Of a stretch of 64,000 nucleotides of DNA, positions 38,501-45,004 are shown in pieces. A model generated the notes under the pieces. It worked only from the letters and a program-made list of their open reading frames with translations, was not told the DNA's origin and made no database searches. The position numbers were made by a program, and so were the translations under genes. This DNA comes from Massilia sp. H6 (GTDB lineage: Bacteria > Pseudomonadota > Gammaproteobacteria > Burkholderiales > Burkholderiaceae_D), in assembly GCF_024802625.1 (NCBI RefSeq), contig NZ_CP103371.1, positions 2,356,001 through 2,420,000 of the forward strand, written 5' to 3'. The first letter of the stretch is position 1, and the number at the start of each line of letters is the position of its first letter.

Positions 38501-38685
38501 AACACCACCAAGCCAGGGGGCAGAAGGTCGTCATCTGCGTCCTGGGCCGTGGGGGCAGCGCCTGGATCCGGTGTCGCGGTTCGCCGCGGTCCGGTACGCA
38601 GGAAGGCGGCGGGCATAGGCTTTGAGTCGAGCCTGCGTCCTGTAATCGTCAAGCTTATCGGGCGGTCGACAGCACTATCGGACAT
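32587..38685 (-). CDS. Giant multi-domain CHAT protease with two alpha/beta-hydrolase domains
   Basis: The 2032-residue protein starts at an ATG preceded by GAGGAG. Domains by my reading: N-terminal unassigned region (1-215); alpha/beta hydrolase 1 (about 220-520) with LLVFVHGTGSS and VSHSRGG, nucleophile Ser298; hydrolase 2, LCAT-like (about 573-900), where the elbow reads IAHGMGG, so Gly676 replaces Ser; a macro-like domain resembling the N-domain of M17 peptidases (about 966-1090) with AVVAGLGRYDGTLSASEL; a CHAT caspase-like protease (about 1285-1610) with His1474 in HVSGHGVY and Cys1518 in FLNSCHSG; and a helical, TPR-like C-terminus. There is no signal peptide. Function is unknown. CHAT proteases act in defence and regulated cell death, and that role is only a hypothesis here. 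Confidence 0.88.
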   Translation of the reverse strand: MSDSAVDRPISLTITGRRLDSKPMPAAFLRTGPRRTATPDPGAAPTAQDADDDLLPPGLVVLDVIDVSPATRDTEATRISLQVEPGQIVVLELADGGTLVANPSRLKEALDRAGASQSRNSTLSDLDKLGPDTGRHRGALAMLKGVISKISLIAVPDSIEDTLLQGIDLAQDGISWLGTKALMAAIEGRQTYHGLCRWKYQADDVDELASVILTTPGDQPPPDAELLVFVHGTGSSTLGSFGHLRTAEPELWNDLCGHYGDHIYGFEHRTLSQSPIENALELVQSLPHGAHISLVSHSRGGLVADLLCLADFGAQIEHYRYPFHSPGTRDAKQRRDILRGLEDAYGEQRELLLKLAGELRERKLVIRRYARIASPANGTLLASGNFDVFLSGLLTLLHAVPFLYTSVLYRIFRRAVIEIAKRRTDPHLVPGIEAMLPDSPLAQFLSEALVKPDIQMAVIAGDVDGGDMLSRLRVALTDFVLFDKQDNDLVVDTPAMLAGIAPQAKARVLFERGAHVSHFRYCSNSSSRLALRDWLISRDPTKLDRFIAIPGREAITKELEVAKRRGNGGTARLPIVVVLPDMMASHLKEKHTQLWYPPVPGDRGLELLALNGRNVEATEVIDVLYAKLCAELVPTHQVFTFPYDWRQPLRKLGERLASFLERFRDTPEPVRLIAHGMGGLLVRACTHASEQRILEVLMRRDGARIVMLGTANRGTHAVVADLLGKGDGLRSLWRQQFRSTNFHDLLSTFAAFPGMLSMLPTRDFADAFDIAPGASDRNYYNEAYWRKLSELFSDRWFGENCGAVPNQALLSEAGWLAAHDAQLEQRGETPLPSGAEPKTIYVFGVAQSTPCGIAEAQAGLLGTAAGDGIVTWESGRLPWIDSYYFMPARHGDLLATQEHFPAILELLKTGTTRLLAHEPPTRPADMSGTVLYDAAPPTAADTEAVQRCLVGGSLRSRVPAGPLRRLDVTVRAMDLRFVSSPIMVGHYEQDPISGAEAQIDRELLDGDLSRRYNLGAYAGARGSATVVLRDASSSKPGGRLSGAVVAGLGRYDGTLSASELTEAVRVGALRFLLQVMDVLGKDERQLELSSLLLGFNSSANLSVASSVEALVRGVMSANERFHERTGLNIRIGVLNIVELYLDTAIAAVYALRDLRDRLKQIAYKQHTELSVCDELVSGEGVRQRLHDTTEASYWPRIIITDASHAEEHAFAEPLPIPTGQKEAPIADRLRFMYIGSRARAETTVQQRQPSLIETLVRQQIDSHKWNPDFGRMLFQLMVPHDFKDAVRQLDRLVLVVDGYTANLPWELMLADSAPDGGNDLDHEQTPLAVRASVVRQLSALRYRPQVVQAIAYSALVIGNPSVRGFRTAFADSGGNSRTNGSLAPLRGARDEASTIQQVLTKHGYEVEGLIGEIGDVGAHAQSDSAAQTQATALARSSERHGPRVDGGRGEPTDATHVLAALYRQPWRILHVSGHGVYNIKHKDGRFRSGVVLSDGLLITAAEVAAMEVVPELVFLNSCHSGQFDGGRQSNRLAASIARELIEIGVRCVLVAGWAVDDALARMFGTTFYEQLLGQRKQFGEAVKAARKTVWDENRADLTWGAFQAYGDPGWMAEAGTDNADGPVKETQFVSLEEMLDALSDLRVRLSHRREAFADKDSALITKQLELLLTKRCQPKWLERPELHAAIGATRRELNQIRQAYDAFLRAVQLEDKFGQVSVRNIEQLAEVEAQYGEQCAERALTRENGEEVDQIKLQQDLEESGLLLERALLRLVALDRLSSVDAGERCLGRAGPDQPPATAGLAVPATAPPKCQRQALRGRIHRRKASVHARHLLAPCGRRIEQATWIQDQMEEELRHATDAYKVAEGSPALGHFAPQLALSRLALEALAGLHTTPEAQGPAITFARLCAHDADTGQSGNAAAALLRAKALLVETLITGILGDDGPGGQAAFENILQGYADATRGIALKPSELDAIVTDIEELARLYGALSTRDQGPDESWARIARTREHITDNLRKLARRLQPARTQAGGKRI

Positions 38686-39051
38686 GGCAAACTCCTCGGG
38701 CTGAATCATGCGGTGACGAGCGGCAGGTCAACGGCCCACTCACCTTTGGATGCCCGGCCGCGACCGCATGGCAGTAGTCGATAGCAGCGCAGTCAGGCGA
38801 TTTGTTACAGGCAGCGGATCAAACGTGAGGGTTTCTTGGAGAGGGTGGCAATTCAGTTATTATGGTTGTCGGAATGACACTGCTATGCAAGTTAAGATTA
38901 GCGGCATCGCAAAAGGTTCACGCCCGACTGCGTGAGGCGAACCGGCGGTGCTGGAGAAAACCGACGCGTCGGAGCCATCCTCGGATTTCTCCGCATTGTC
39001 CGGTACGTCTTCGGCGTTGTCACCCGGCGGGCAACGAGGCCGTCCCGATGG
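38686..39051. other. Intergenic region upstream of the CHAT gene
   Basis: About 365 bases lie between the CHAT gene start and the stop of the XRE-cupin regulator, both on the minus strand. A short AT-richer segment (about 38850-38900) contains a minus-strand CATAAT and a TTGCAT 20 bases upstream of it, a suboptimal promoter spacing. No ORF, RNA gene or terminator is convincing. Confidence 0.4.
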
Positions 39052-39627
39052 TCAGCGTTGCACAACCACCAGCAGCGCCTTCGCCTCCGCCTTGCCGGCA
39101 TTCCTGATCACATGATCATGGTCGGCCGGATACCTGGCCGTTCCGCCATGCTTGATCTTGCGTTTTTCAAGCCCTACCTCGAGCTCGATCGCGCCGCTCA
39201 ATACCGTCAGGTGCTCGCTGGTGCCCGGATCGTGCGCCTGCGATTTGAGCTCGCCGCCGGGCGCCAGCGTCAGTTCGTACCATTCGTACTTGCCCGCCAG
39301 GTCCATCGGGCCCAGAATGCGCAAGGAGTAGCCGGCGTGGGCGCCAGGCAGGGTCGGGGTTTCGTGGGCGTCCACCACGCGGATCAGGTCCACGCTGCGC
39401 ACCTCGGACGACAGCAGCTCGCCGATCTGCACGCCCAGCGCATTGGCCAGGCGCCAGGTGATGGCGATGGTCGGATTGGCTTTCTCGCGCTCGATCTGCG
39501 ACAGCATCGACTTGGACACCCCCGCGATCCGCGACAGGTCTTCGAGCGTCAAGCCGCGCGCCAGGCGCATGCGCTGCAGCGTGGCACCGACTTCCGGCGG
39601 GGCGTTATTGGTGATGGTTTTCGTCAT
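39052..39627 (-). CDS. XRE-family regulator with C-terminal cupin domain
   Basis: The product of about 191 residues has an N-terminal HTH (LQRMRLARGLTLEDLSRIAG then VSKSMLSQIEREKANPTIAI) and a cupin sensor domain (GTSEHLTVLSGAIELEVG, RYPADHDHVIRN). This architecture is common in repressors or activators of amino acid and polyamine catabolism. It is divergent from kbl-tdh across an intergenic region with three palindromic operators, so it likely controls that operon and itself. The ligand could be threonine or a derivative, which is an inference. A GTG at 39642 is an alternative start. Confidence 0.85.
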   Translation of the reverse strand: MTKTITNNAPPEVGATLQRMRLARGLTLEDLSRIAGVSKSMLSQIEREKANPTIAITWRLANALGVQIGELLSSEVRSVDLIRVVDAHETPTLPGAHAGYSLRILGPMDLAGKYEWYELTLAPGGELKSQAHDPGTSEHLTVLSGAIELEVGLEKRKIKHGGTARYPADHDHVIRNAGKAEAKALLVVVQR

Positions 39628-39688
39628 TGCGGTCGTTGTCACTATCTTGCTCGCTGCGGCTTGCCAAGGTGTTTAGCTAGGGGTAATA

Positions 39689-39741
39689 TTCGATATATCG
39701 AATTTTAGTTCGACATACAGAACTCGGTTCGTTGAATCGAA
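39689..39741. promoter_or_regulatory. Array of three 14-bp palindromic operators upstream of kbl
   Basis: Three copies of the same motif lie at 39689-39702 (TTCGATATATCGAA, extendable to a perfect 16-bp palindrome at 39688-39703), 39709-39722 (TTCGACATACAGAA) and 39728-39741 (TTCGTTGAATCGAA). The starts are 20 and 19 bases apart, about two helical turns, so bound dimers would sit on one face of the DNA. The third copy overlaps a plausible -35 (TTGAAT 39732-39737), with TACAAC at 39754-39759 as -10 and a 16-base spacer. The flanking XRE-cupin regulator is the likely binder. Confidence 0.75.
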
Positions 39742-39818
39742 CGAATCCAACGGTACAACACCGCCAGCCGCCGGTCAAGCCGGCATTGGCCAAACCAGAC
39801 TACCAGGGAGTGGGACAC

Positions 39819-41024
39819 ATGAGCGACCAAGCATTCTATAGCGGCCTTCAGACCAAACTCGAGGCGCTGCGCGACGACGGCCTGTTCAAGCCAGAGCGCG
39901 TGCTGGCATCGCGCCAGGGCGCGCAAGTGATCGCGCAGGATGGCCGCACGCTCATCAACATGTGCGCCAATAACTACCTGGGACTGTCAGGCGACCCGGA
40001 GACCCAGAAGGCGGCAGCCGCTGCCCTCGAGAAGTATGGCTATGGTTTATCGTCGGTGCGCTTCATCTGCGGCACCCAGACCGTGCACAAGGAACTCGAA
40101 GCCAGGCTCTCGACCTTCTTGGGCACCGAAGACACGATCCTGTACGCGGCGGCCTTCGATGCCAACGGCGGCTTGTTCGAACCGCTGTTCGACGAGAACG
40201 ATGCCATCATCTCGGACGCGCTGAACCACGCCTCGATCATCGACGGCGTGCGTCTGTGCAAGGCCGCGCGCTACCGCTACGCCAACAACGACATGGCCGA
40301 CCTGGAACAGCAGCTGATTGCCGCCGTCGATGCCGGCAAGCGCCACAAGATCATCGTCACCGATGGCGTGTTCTCGATGGACGGCACCATCGCCCAGCTC
40401 GACAAGATCGTCGAACTGGCGCAGAAATACGGCGCGCTGACCATGATCGACGAGTCGCATGCATCTGGCTTCATGGGCGCGACCGGACGCGGCACCCACG
40501 AACACTGCGGCGTGATCGGCAAGATTGACATCATCACCGGCACCCTGGGCAAGGCCCTGGGCGGCGCCATGGGCGGCTTTACCTCCGGCCGCAAGGAAGT
40601 CATCGAGACCCTGCGCCAGAAGTCGCGGCCCTACCTGTTCTCGAACACGCTGGCCCCGATGATCGCCGGCGCCAGCCTGGCGGTGCTGGACCGCATCTCG
40701 GCCTCGACCGCGCTGCGCGACCGCCTGATGGACAACACCGCCTACTTCCGCCAAGAGATCGAGCGCATCGGCTTTACCATCAAGCCGGGCACCCACCCGG
40801 TGGTGCCGGTGATGCTGTTCGACGCGCCGGTTGCGCAGAAATTCGCGGCCCGCATGTTCGAGCTGGGCGTGCTGCTGTCGGGCTTCTTTTATCCGGTGGT
40901 GCCGATGGGCCAGGCGCGCGTGCGCGTGCAACTGTCGGCCGCGCATACCCGCGAGCAGCTCGACACCGTGCTGGCCGCCTTCGAGCAGGCCGGCCGCGAA
41001 CTCGGCATCCTCAAGAACACTTAA
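39819..41024 (+). CDS. kbl: Glycine C-acetyltransferase (2-amino-3-ketobutyrate CoA ligase)
   Basis: The 401-residue PLP enzyme converts 2-amino-3-oxobutyrate and CoA to glycine and acetyl-CoA, the second step of threonine degradation. The PLP lysine is Lys245 in TGTLGKALGGAMGGF, and MIDESHASGFMGATGRGTHE is the cofactor-binding segment. I chose the ATG at 39819, preceded by GGGAGTGGG; the 29 in-frame residues upstream do not match the family. It forms an operon with tdh (24-base gap) under the operator array. Confidence 0.95.
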   Translation: MSDQAFYSGLQTKLEALRDDGLFKPERVLASRQGAQVIAQDGRTLINMCANNYLGLSGDPETQKAAAAALEKYGYGLSSVRFICGTQTVHKELEARLSTFLGTEDTILYAAAFDANGGLFEPLFDENDAIISDALNHASIIDGVRLCKAARYRYANNDMADLEQQLIAAVDAGKRHKIIVTDGVFSMDGTIAQLDKIVELAQKYGALTMIDESHASGFMGATGRGTHEHCGVIGKIDIITGTLGKALGGAMGGFTSGRKEVIETLRQKSRPYLFSNTLAPMIAGASLAVLDRISASTALRDRLMDNTAYFRQEIERIGFTIKPGTHPVVPVMLFDAPVAQKFAARMFELGVLLSGFFYPVVPMGQARVRVQLSAAHTREQLDTVLAAFEQAGRELGILKNT

Positions 41025-41048
41025 ATAGAGCAACAGAACGGACACCAC

Positions 41049-42005
41049 ATGGAACGCATCCTCATCATCGGCGCAAACGGCCAAATCGGCAGCGAACTGG
41101 TCACGGCATTGGCGCTGCAACACGGCCAGGACAACGTGATCGCCTCGGACATCGGCAGCAACAACGTGTATGGCGCCGCGCGCTATGTGCAGCTGGACGT
41201 GATGGACAAGGACCGAATGGCCAGCCTGATCGCTGCCGAGGGTGTGACCCAGGTCTACCAGCTCGCCGCGCTGCTGTCGGCCACCGGCGAGAAAGCGCCG
41301 CTCAAGGCCTGGTCGCTGAACATGGACGGCTTGCTCAACATCCTTGAAATAGCGCGCGAACGTGGCGAGGCCGGCAAGCCGCTGAAGGTCTTCTGGCCGT
41401 CGTCGATCGCCGCCTTTGGCCCGAACACCCCGTTTGACCATACCCCGCAATACACGGTGATGGACCCGACCACGATCTACGGCATCAGCAAGCTGGCCGG
41501 CGAGCGTCTGTGCGAGTACTACCACAGCAAGTATGGCGTCGATGTGCGCTCGATCCGCTATCCGGGCATCATCAGCTACAAGTCGCCTCCGGGCGGCGGC
41601 ACCACCGACTATGCGATCGCCATCTTCCACGCCGCGCTCAAGGGCGAGACCTACGAATGCTTCCTGGGACCGGACACGACCCTGCCGATGATCTACATGC
41701 CCGACGCGATCCGCGCTACCATCGAGCTGATGGATGCCGCGCCCGAGCAAGTGCTGATCCGCTCGTCGTACAACGTGGCCGGCGTGTCGTTCAACCCGCG
41801 CGAACTGGCGCTCGCCATCCAGCAGGCACTGCCAGAATTCCAGGTCGCCTATCAACCGGACAGCCGCCAGGCGATCGCCGATTCGTGGCCCCGGAGCCTG
41901 GACGACAGCCGCGCGAGTGCCGACTGGGGCTGGAAGGCCCGTATCGGCATCGAAGAAATGGTTGCCAGCATGCTCGAGAACATCGACGTCGGCATCACGG
42001 CCTAG
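41049..42005 (+). CDS. tdh: L-threonine 3-dehydrogenase, SDR (epimerase-like) type
   Basis: The 318-residue NAD-dependent enzyme belongs to the extended short-chain dehydrogenase family, not the zinc MDR family of E. coli Tdh. The Rossmann motif GANGQIGSE opens the protein, and the catalytic Tyr-x-x-x-Lys is YGISKLAGE near residue 143. Segment IRYPGIISYKSPPGGGTTDY is characteristic of this threonine dehydrogenase group. It oxidises threonine to 2-amino-3-oxobutyrate for Kbl. The TAG stop is the only stop in this frame before sdaA. Confidence 0.92.
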   Translation: MERILIIGANGQIGSELVTALALQHGQDNVIASDIGSNNVYGAARYVQLDVMDKDRMASLIAAEGVTQVYQLAALLSATGEKAPLKAWSLNMDGLLNILEIARERGEAGKPLKVFWPSSIAAFGPNTPFDHTPQYTVMDPTTIYGISKLAGERLCEYYHSKYGVDVRSIRYPGIISYKSPPGGGTTDYAIAIFHAALKGETYECFLGPDTTLPMIYMPDAIRATIELMDAAPEQVLIRSSYNVAGVSFNPRELALAIQQALPEFQVAYQPDSRQAIADSWPRSLDDSRASADWGWKARIGIEEMVASMLENIDVGITA

Positions 42006-42068
42006 GCGTCGTCGCCGCCGCCGCACTTCCATCACCACCATCACCACTACAATAATCGAGACAAACAG

Positions 42069-43457
42069 ATGGACATGAGTGTATTTGATCTGTTCAAGAT
42101 CGGGATTGGCCCGTCGAGCTCCCATACGGTGGGCCCGATGGTGGCGGCGCGCCGCTTTTTGCTCGAATGCGGTCCGCTCGATGCGGCGGTCGGCGTCGAA
42201 GCACACCTGTACGGTTCACTCGCGCTGACCGGCGTCGGCCACGCGACCGACAAGGCGGTGATCCTGGGCCTGATGGGCGAGACACCGCAGGACATCGATC
42301 CGGATTCGGTCGAGGACAAGCTGGCCGAGGCCGAACTCGACGGCGTGATCCGGCTGCTCGGCGCGAAAGAGGTGCCGTTCACCCAGAAAGCCAACCTGGT
42401 CTGGCACAAGGCCTCGACCCTGCCCGAGCACCCGAACGGCATGCGCTTCGTGCTGCAGCTGGCCGATGGCAGCCTGATCGAACGAATCTATTATTCGGTT
42501 GGCGGCGGCTTCATTACCGCGGCCGGCGAAAGCCAGGCGCGCGCGGAGCAGCCGCCGAAGGCCGACATTCCCTATCCGTTTGCGACCATGGAGCAGCTGT
42601 TGGCGCTGGGCCAGCAGCACGGCCTGGCGATCCCGCACATGCTGCGCGCAAACGAACTGGCGCGCATGAGCGAAGCCGAGCTCGATGCGGGCCTGGACCG
42701 GATCTGGGCCGTGATGCGCGACTGTATCGCCCACGGCCTGGTGACCGAAGGCCAGCTGCCTGGCGGCCTGAACGTCAAGCGGCGCGCGGCCAAGCTGTGG
42801 AAGGCGGCGCATTGCGACCTGGGTAACCGCATCAACGAATTGCCGCACGATTCGACCCACCAGGTGACGCTGTACGCGATGGCCGTCAACGAAGAAAACG
42901 CCGCCGGCGGCCGGGTCGTCACCGCGCCCACCAACGGCGCGGCCGGCATCATTCCGGCGGTGGTGCGGTATTACGCCGAAGACTGCTGCCCGAGCGACGC
43001 GGCGGCCGGCATCCGCGTGTTCTTGCTGACCGCCGCCGCGATCGGCATGCTGTGCAAGAAGAATGCCTCGATCTCGGGCGCCGAAGTGGGCTGCCAGGGC
43101 GAAGTCGGCGTCGCGTGCGCGATGGCCGCGGCCGGCCTGGTGGCGGCGCTGGGCGGCTCCAACGAACGCATCGAGAATGCGGCCGAAATCGGTATCGAGC
43201 ACCACCTCGGCATGACCTGCGACCCGATCGGCGGGCTGGTGCAGATCCCCTGCATCGAGCGCAACGGCATGGGCGCGATCAAGGCGATCACCGCCGCCTC
43301 GCTGGCCCTGAAAGGCGACGGCACCCACTTCGTCAGCCTGGACAACGTGATCGAGACCATGCGCCAGACCGGGGCCGACATGCAGGTGAAATACAAGGAA
43401 ACCTCGTTGGGCGGGCTGGCGGTGCATGTCATCACCGTCAACCACGCCGCCTGCTAG
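42069..43457 (+). CDS. sdaA: L-serine ammonia-lyase (iron-sulfur type)
   Basis: The 462-residue enzyme deaminates serine to pyruvate with a 4Fe-4S cluster. It is the fused single-chain form. The N-terminal text SVFDLFKIGIGPSSSHTVGP and the Cys-bearing segments GAEVGCQGEVG and MTCDPIGGLVQIPCIERNG are present. With kbl and tdh it forms a pathway from threonine through glycine and serine towards pyruvate; the glycine-to-serine step (glyA) is elsewhere. The start may be 42069 or 42075; both have weak ribosome sites. Confidence 0.94.
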   Translation: MDMSVFDLFKIGIGPSSSHTVGPMVAARRFLLECGPLDAAVGVEAHLYGSLALTGVGHATDKAVILGLMGETPQDIDPDSVEDKLAEAELDGVIRLLGAKEVPFTQKANLVWHKASTLPEHPNGMRFVLQLADGSLIERIYYSVGGGFITAAGESQARAEQPPKADIPYPFATMEQLLALGQQHGLAIPHMLRANELARMSEAELDAGLDRIWAVMRDCIAHGLVTEGQLPGGLNVKRRAAKLWKAAHCDLGNRINELPHDSTHQVTLYAMAVNEENAAGGRVVTAPTNGAAGIIPAVVRYYAEDCCPSDAAAGIRVFLLTAAAIGMLCKKNASISGAEVGCQGEVGVACAMAAAGLVAALGGSNERIENAAEIGIEHHLGMTCDPIGGLVQIPCIERNGMGAIKAITAASLALKGDGTHFVSLDNVIETMRQTGADMQVKYKETSLGGLAVHVITVNHAAC

Positions 43458-43463
43458 GACCGA

Positions 43464-44858
43464 CTAGTCCTGCTTCTTGACAAAGGCCGCGATCCGCGCC
43501 AGCGCGATCGGGGCGATCGTTTCCTCGATCCGGTCGTATTCGTCCGTATTGCCCGTCTTGGCCGTCTGGAACAGGTGGTTCAGCGAGGGCAGCACCGCCG
43601 ACTCCACCTGGCGATTGCCGCCGGCCCGCAATGCGCCGATGATGCCGGCCAGGTTTTCCCTGGCCGGCACCTGGTGGTCGAGGCTGCCATTGAGCGCCAA
43701 TACCGGTACGGCAACCTTGCGCCAGTCGGCTTGCGTATTGCTCAGCATGGCGGTGCGCAGATGCGGCTTTTCGGCCTCGGACAGCGACAGCGAGCCGACA
43801 TCCATCCGGTACTTCTTTATCAGTGCCCGGTCCTTGGCTGGCAGACGCGCGACCAGGGCCTTGAGCGCTGCCACGCGCGGTTGCGGCTCGGGATGCGCGA
43901 CAATCGTTTGGTACCAGGTGCGCACATACTTCATCAGCTGCCGCACCTCGGCCGGCGACGCGCCATTGTCCCTGGCGTGAATGCGGTCCTGCAGCAGGAG
44001 CAACCCGTGACCAGACATGCCTACTCCAGCGAGCGAGACGATGAAATCCACCGCGTCCGGCTGGCGCGCCGCCACCGCCGCGGCAATGCCGGGGCCTTCG
44101 CTCAGGCCGACGATGCCGACACGATTGAATTGCGCGCGTGCCTGCATCGCCCCCATGATCGCCGCGAGGTCGTCCACCAGCTGGGCCGTGGTCAGTCCGG
44201 CATAGTTGCCGGTCGAGCGACCGTTGCCGCGCTTATCGTAGCGCAGCACGGCAATGCCCTGGCGCGCCAGGTAGTCGGCCATCACCGCAAAGTGCTGGTG
44301 CCCGGCCATTTCGCTGTCGCGCGTCGCCGGCCCGGTGCCGGTGACCAGCACCGCCAGGTTCGCACGCGTGCTGGCACGGGGCGTGCTCAAGGTAGCGCTG
44401 AGCACCGTGCCATCCGCGCTCGTGAATGCCAGTTCCTGTTCGTCGTAGGGGAAAGGCCGGGTCGGGGTTTGCGCCCGCAGCTTGCGCGGAAATTGCGCGA
44501 CCCGGTGTAGCGCAAAGGCGAACACGCCGTCGCCCTGCGAAAACACGCCATTGAAGTGGTCGTCGGCCCAGGTCAGTGTCAAGGTGGCGACGTCCAGGTC
44601 GAGTTCGACCGTGTCGCCGTCTTCCCTGATGCGCGACACCGGCTGGTCGTAGGCGCCCTGGTCAGGACTGGCGATGCTGGCCCACAGCGAGCCGTCAGCG
44701 CGGGTATGAAATTCGGCGCCGATCTTCAGGGTCGGGCCGTTAGGAATGGCCATGTCGCCGAGCCAGCGGCCCTGGTGGTCCTTGAGGGGGCCGGCGTGGG
44801 CGCTCAAGGCGAAGGCAAGCAGCAGGGCCAGGCCAACTGGGGTGCGGAATCGTGTCAT
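43464..44858 (-). CDS. Secreted alpha/beta hydrolase
   Basis: The 464-residue protein has a signal peptide (TPVGLALLLAFALSAHA), a beta-rich N-terminal domain of about 120 residues, and an alpha/beta hydrolase domain. The oxyanion text LVTGTGPATRD, the nucleophile elbow GLSEGPG, the acid in LNGSLDHQVP and the His in LPSLNHLFQ give a full triad. It resembles the broad group of periplasmic esterases or peptidase-like hydrolases. The substrate cannot be assigned. I chose the ATG at 44858 because the signal peptide starts there. It converges with sdaA with only six bases between them. Confidence 0.82.
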   Translation of the reverse strand: MTRFRTPVGLALLLAFALSAHAGPLKDHQGRWLGDMAIPNGPTLKIGAEFHTRADGSLWASIASPDQGAYDQPVSRIREDGDTVELDLDVATLTLTWADDHFNGVFSQGDGVFAFALHRVAQFPRKLRAQTPTRPFPYDEQELAFTSADGTVLSATLSTPRASTRANLAVLVTGTGPATRDSEMAGHQHFAVMADYLARQGIAVLRYDKRGNGRSTGNYAGLTTAQLVDDLAAIMGAMQARAQFNRVGIVGLSEGPGIAAAVAARQPDAVDFIVSLAGVGMSGHGLLLLQDRIHARDNGASPAEVRQLMKYVRTWYQTIVAHPEPQPRVAALKALVARLPAKDRALIKKYRMDVGSLSLSEAEKPHLRTAMLSNTQADWRKVAVPVLALNGSLDHQVPARENLAGIIGALRAGGNRQVESAVLPSLNHLFQTAKTGNTDEYDRIEETIAPIALARIAAFVKKQD

Positions 44859-45004
44859 GGTGGGTTCGCTCTCGGTGGGTTGATGGACATGCAAGGCCTG
44901 CATCGTGCATGCCAATTGTGGAGGAACCATGGAGCACGCCGGAGCGCCGATGCCAGGCGCTATAATCGGGTTTCCACTCCTGCCACCACCGGATCGTCCA
45001 AGCC

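Noticed and set aside
42030-42047. Six His codons resembling an engineered tag
   Set aside because: They follow a stop codon, are flanked by native-looking sequence and have no vector context.
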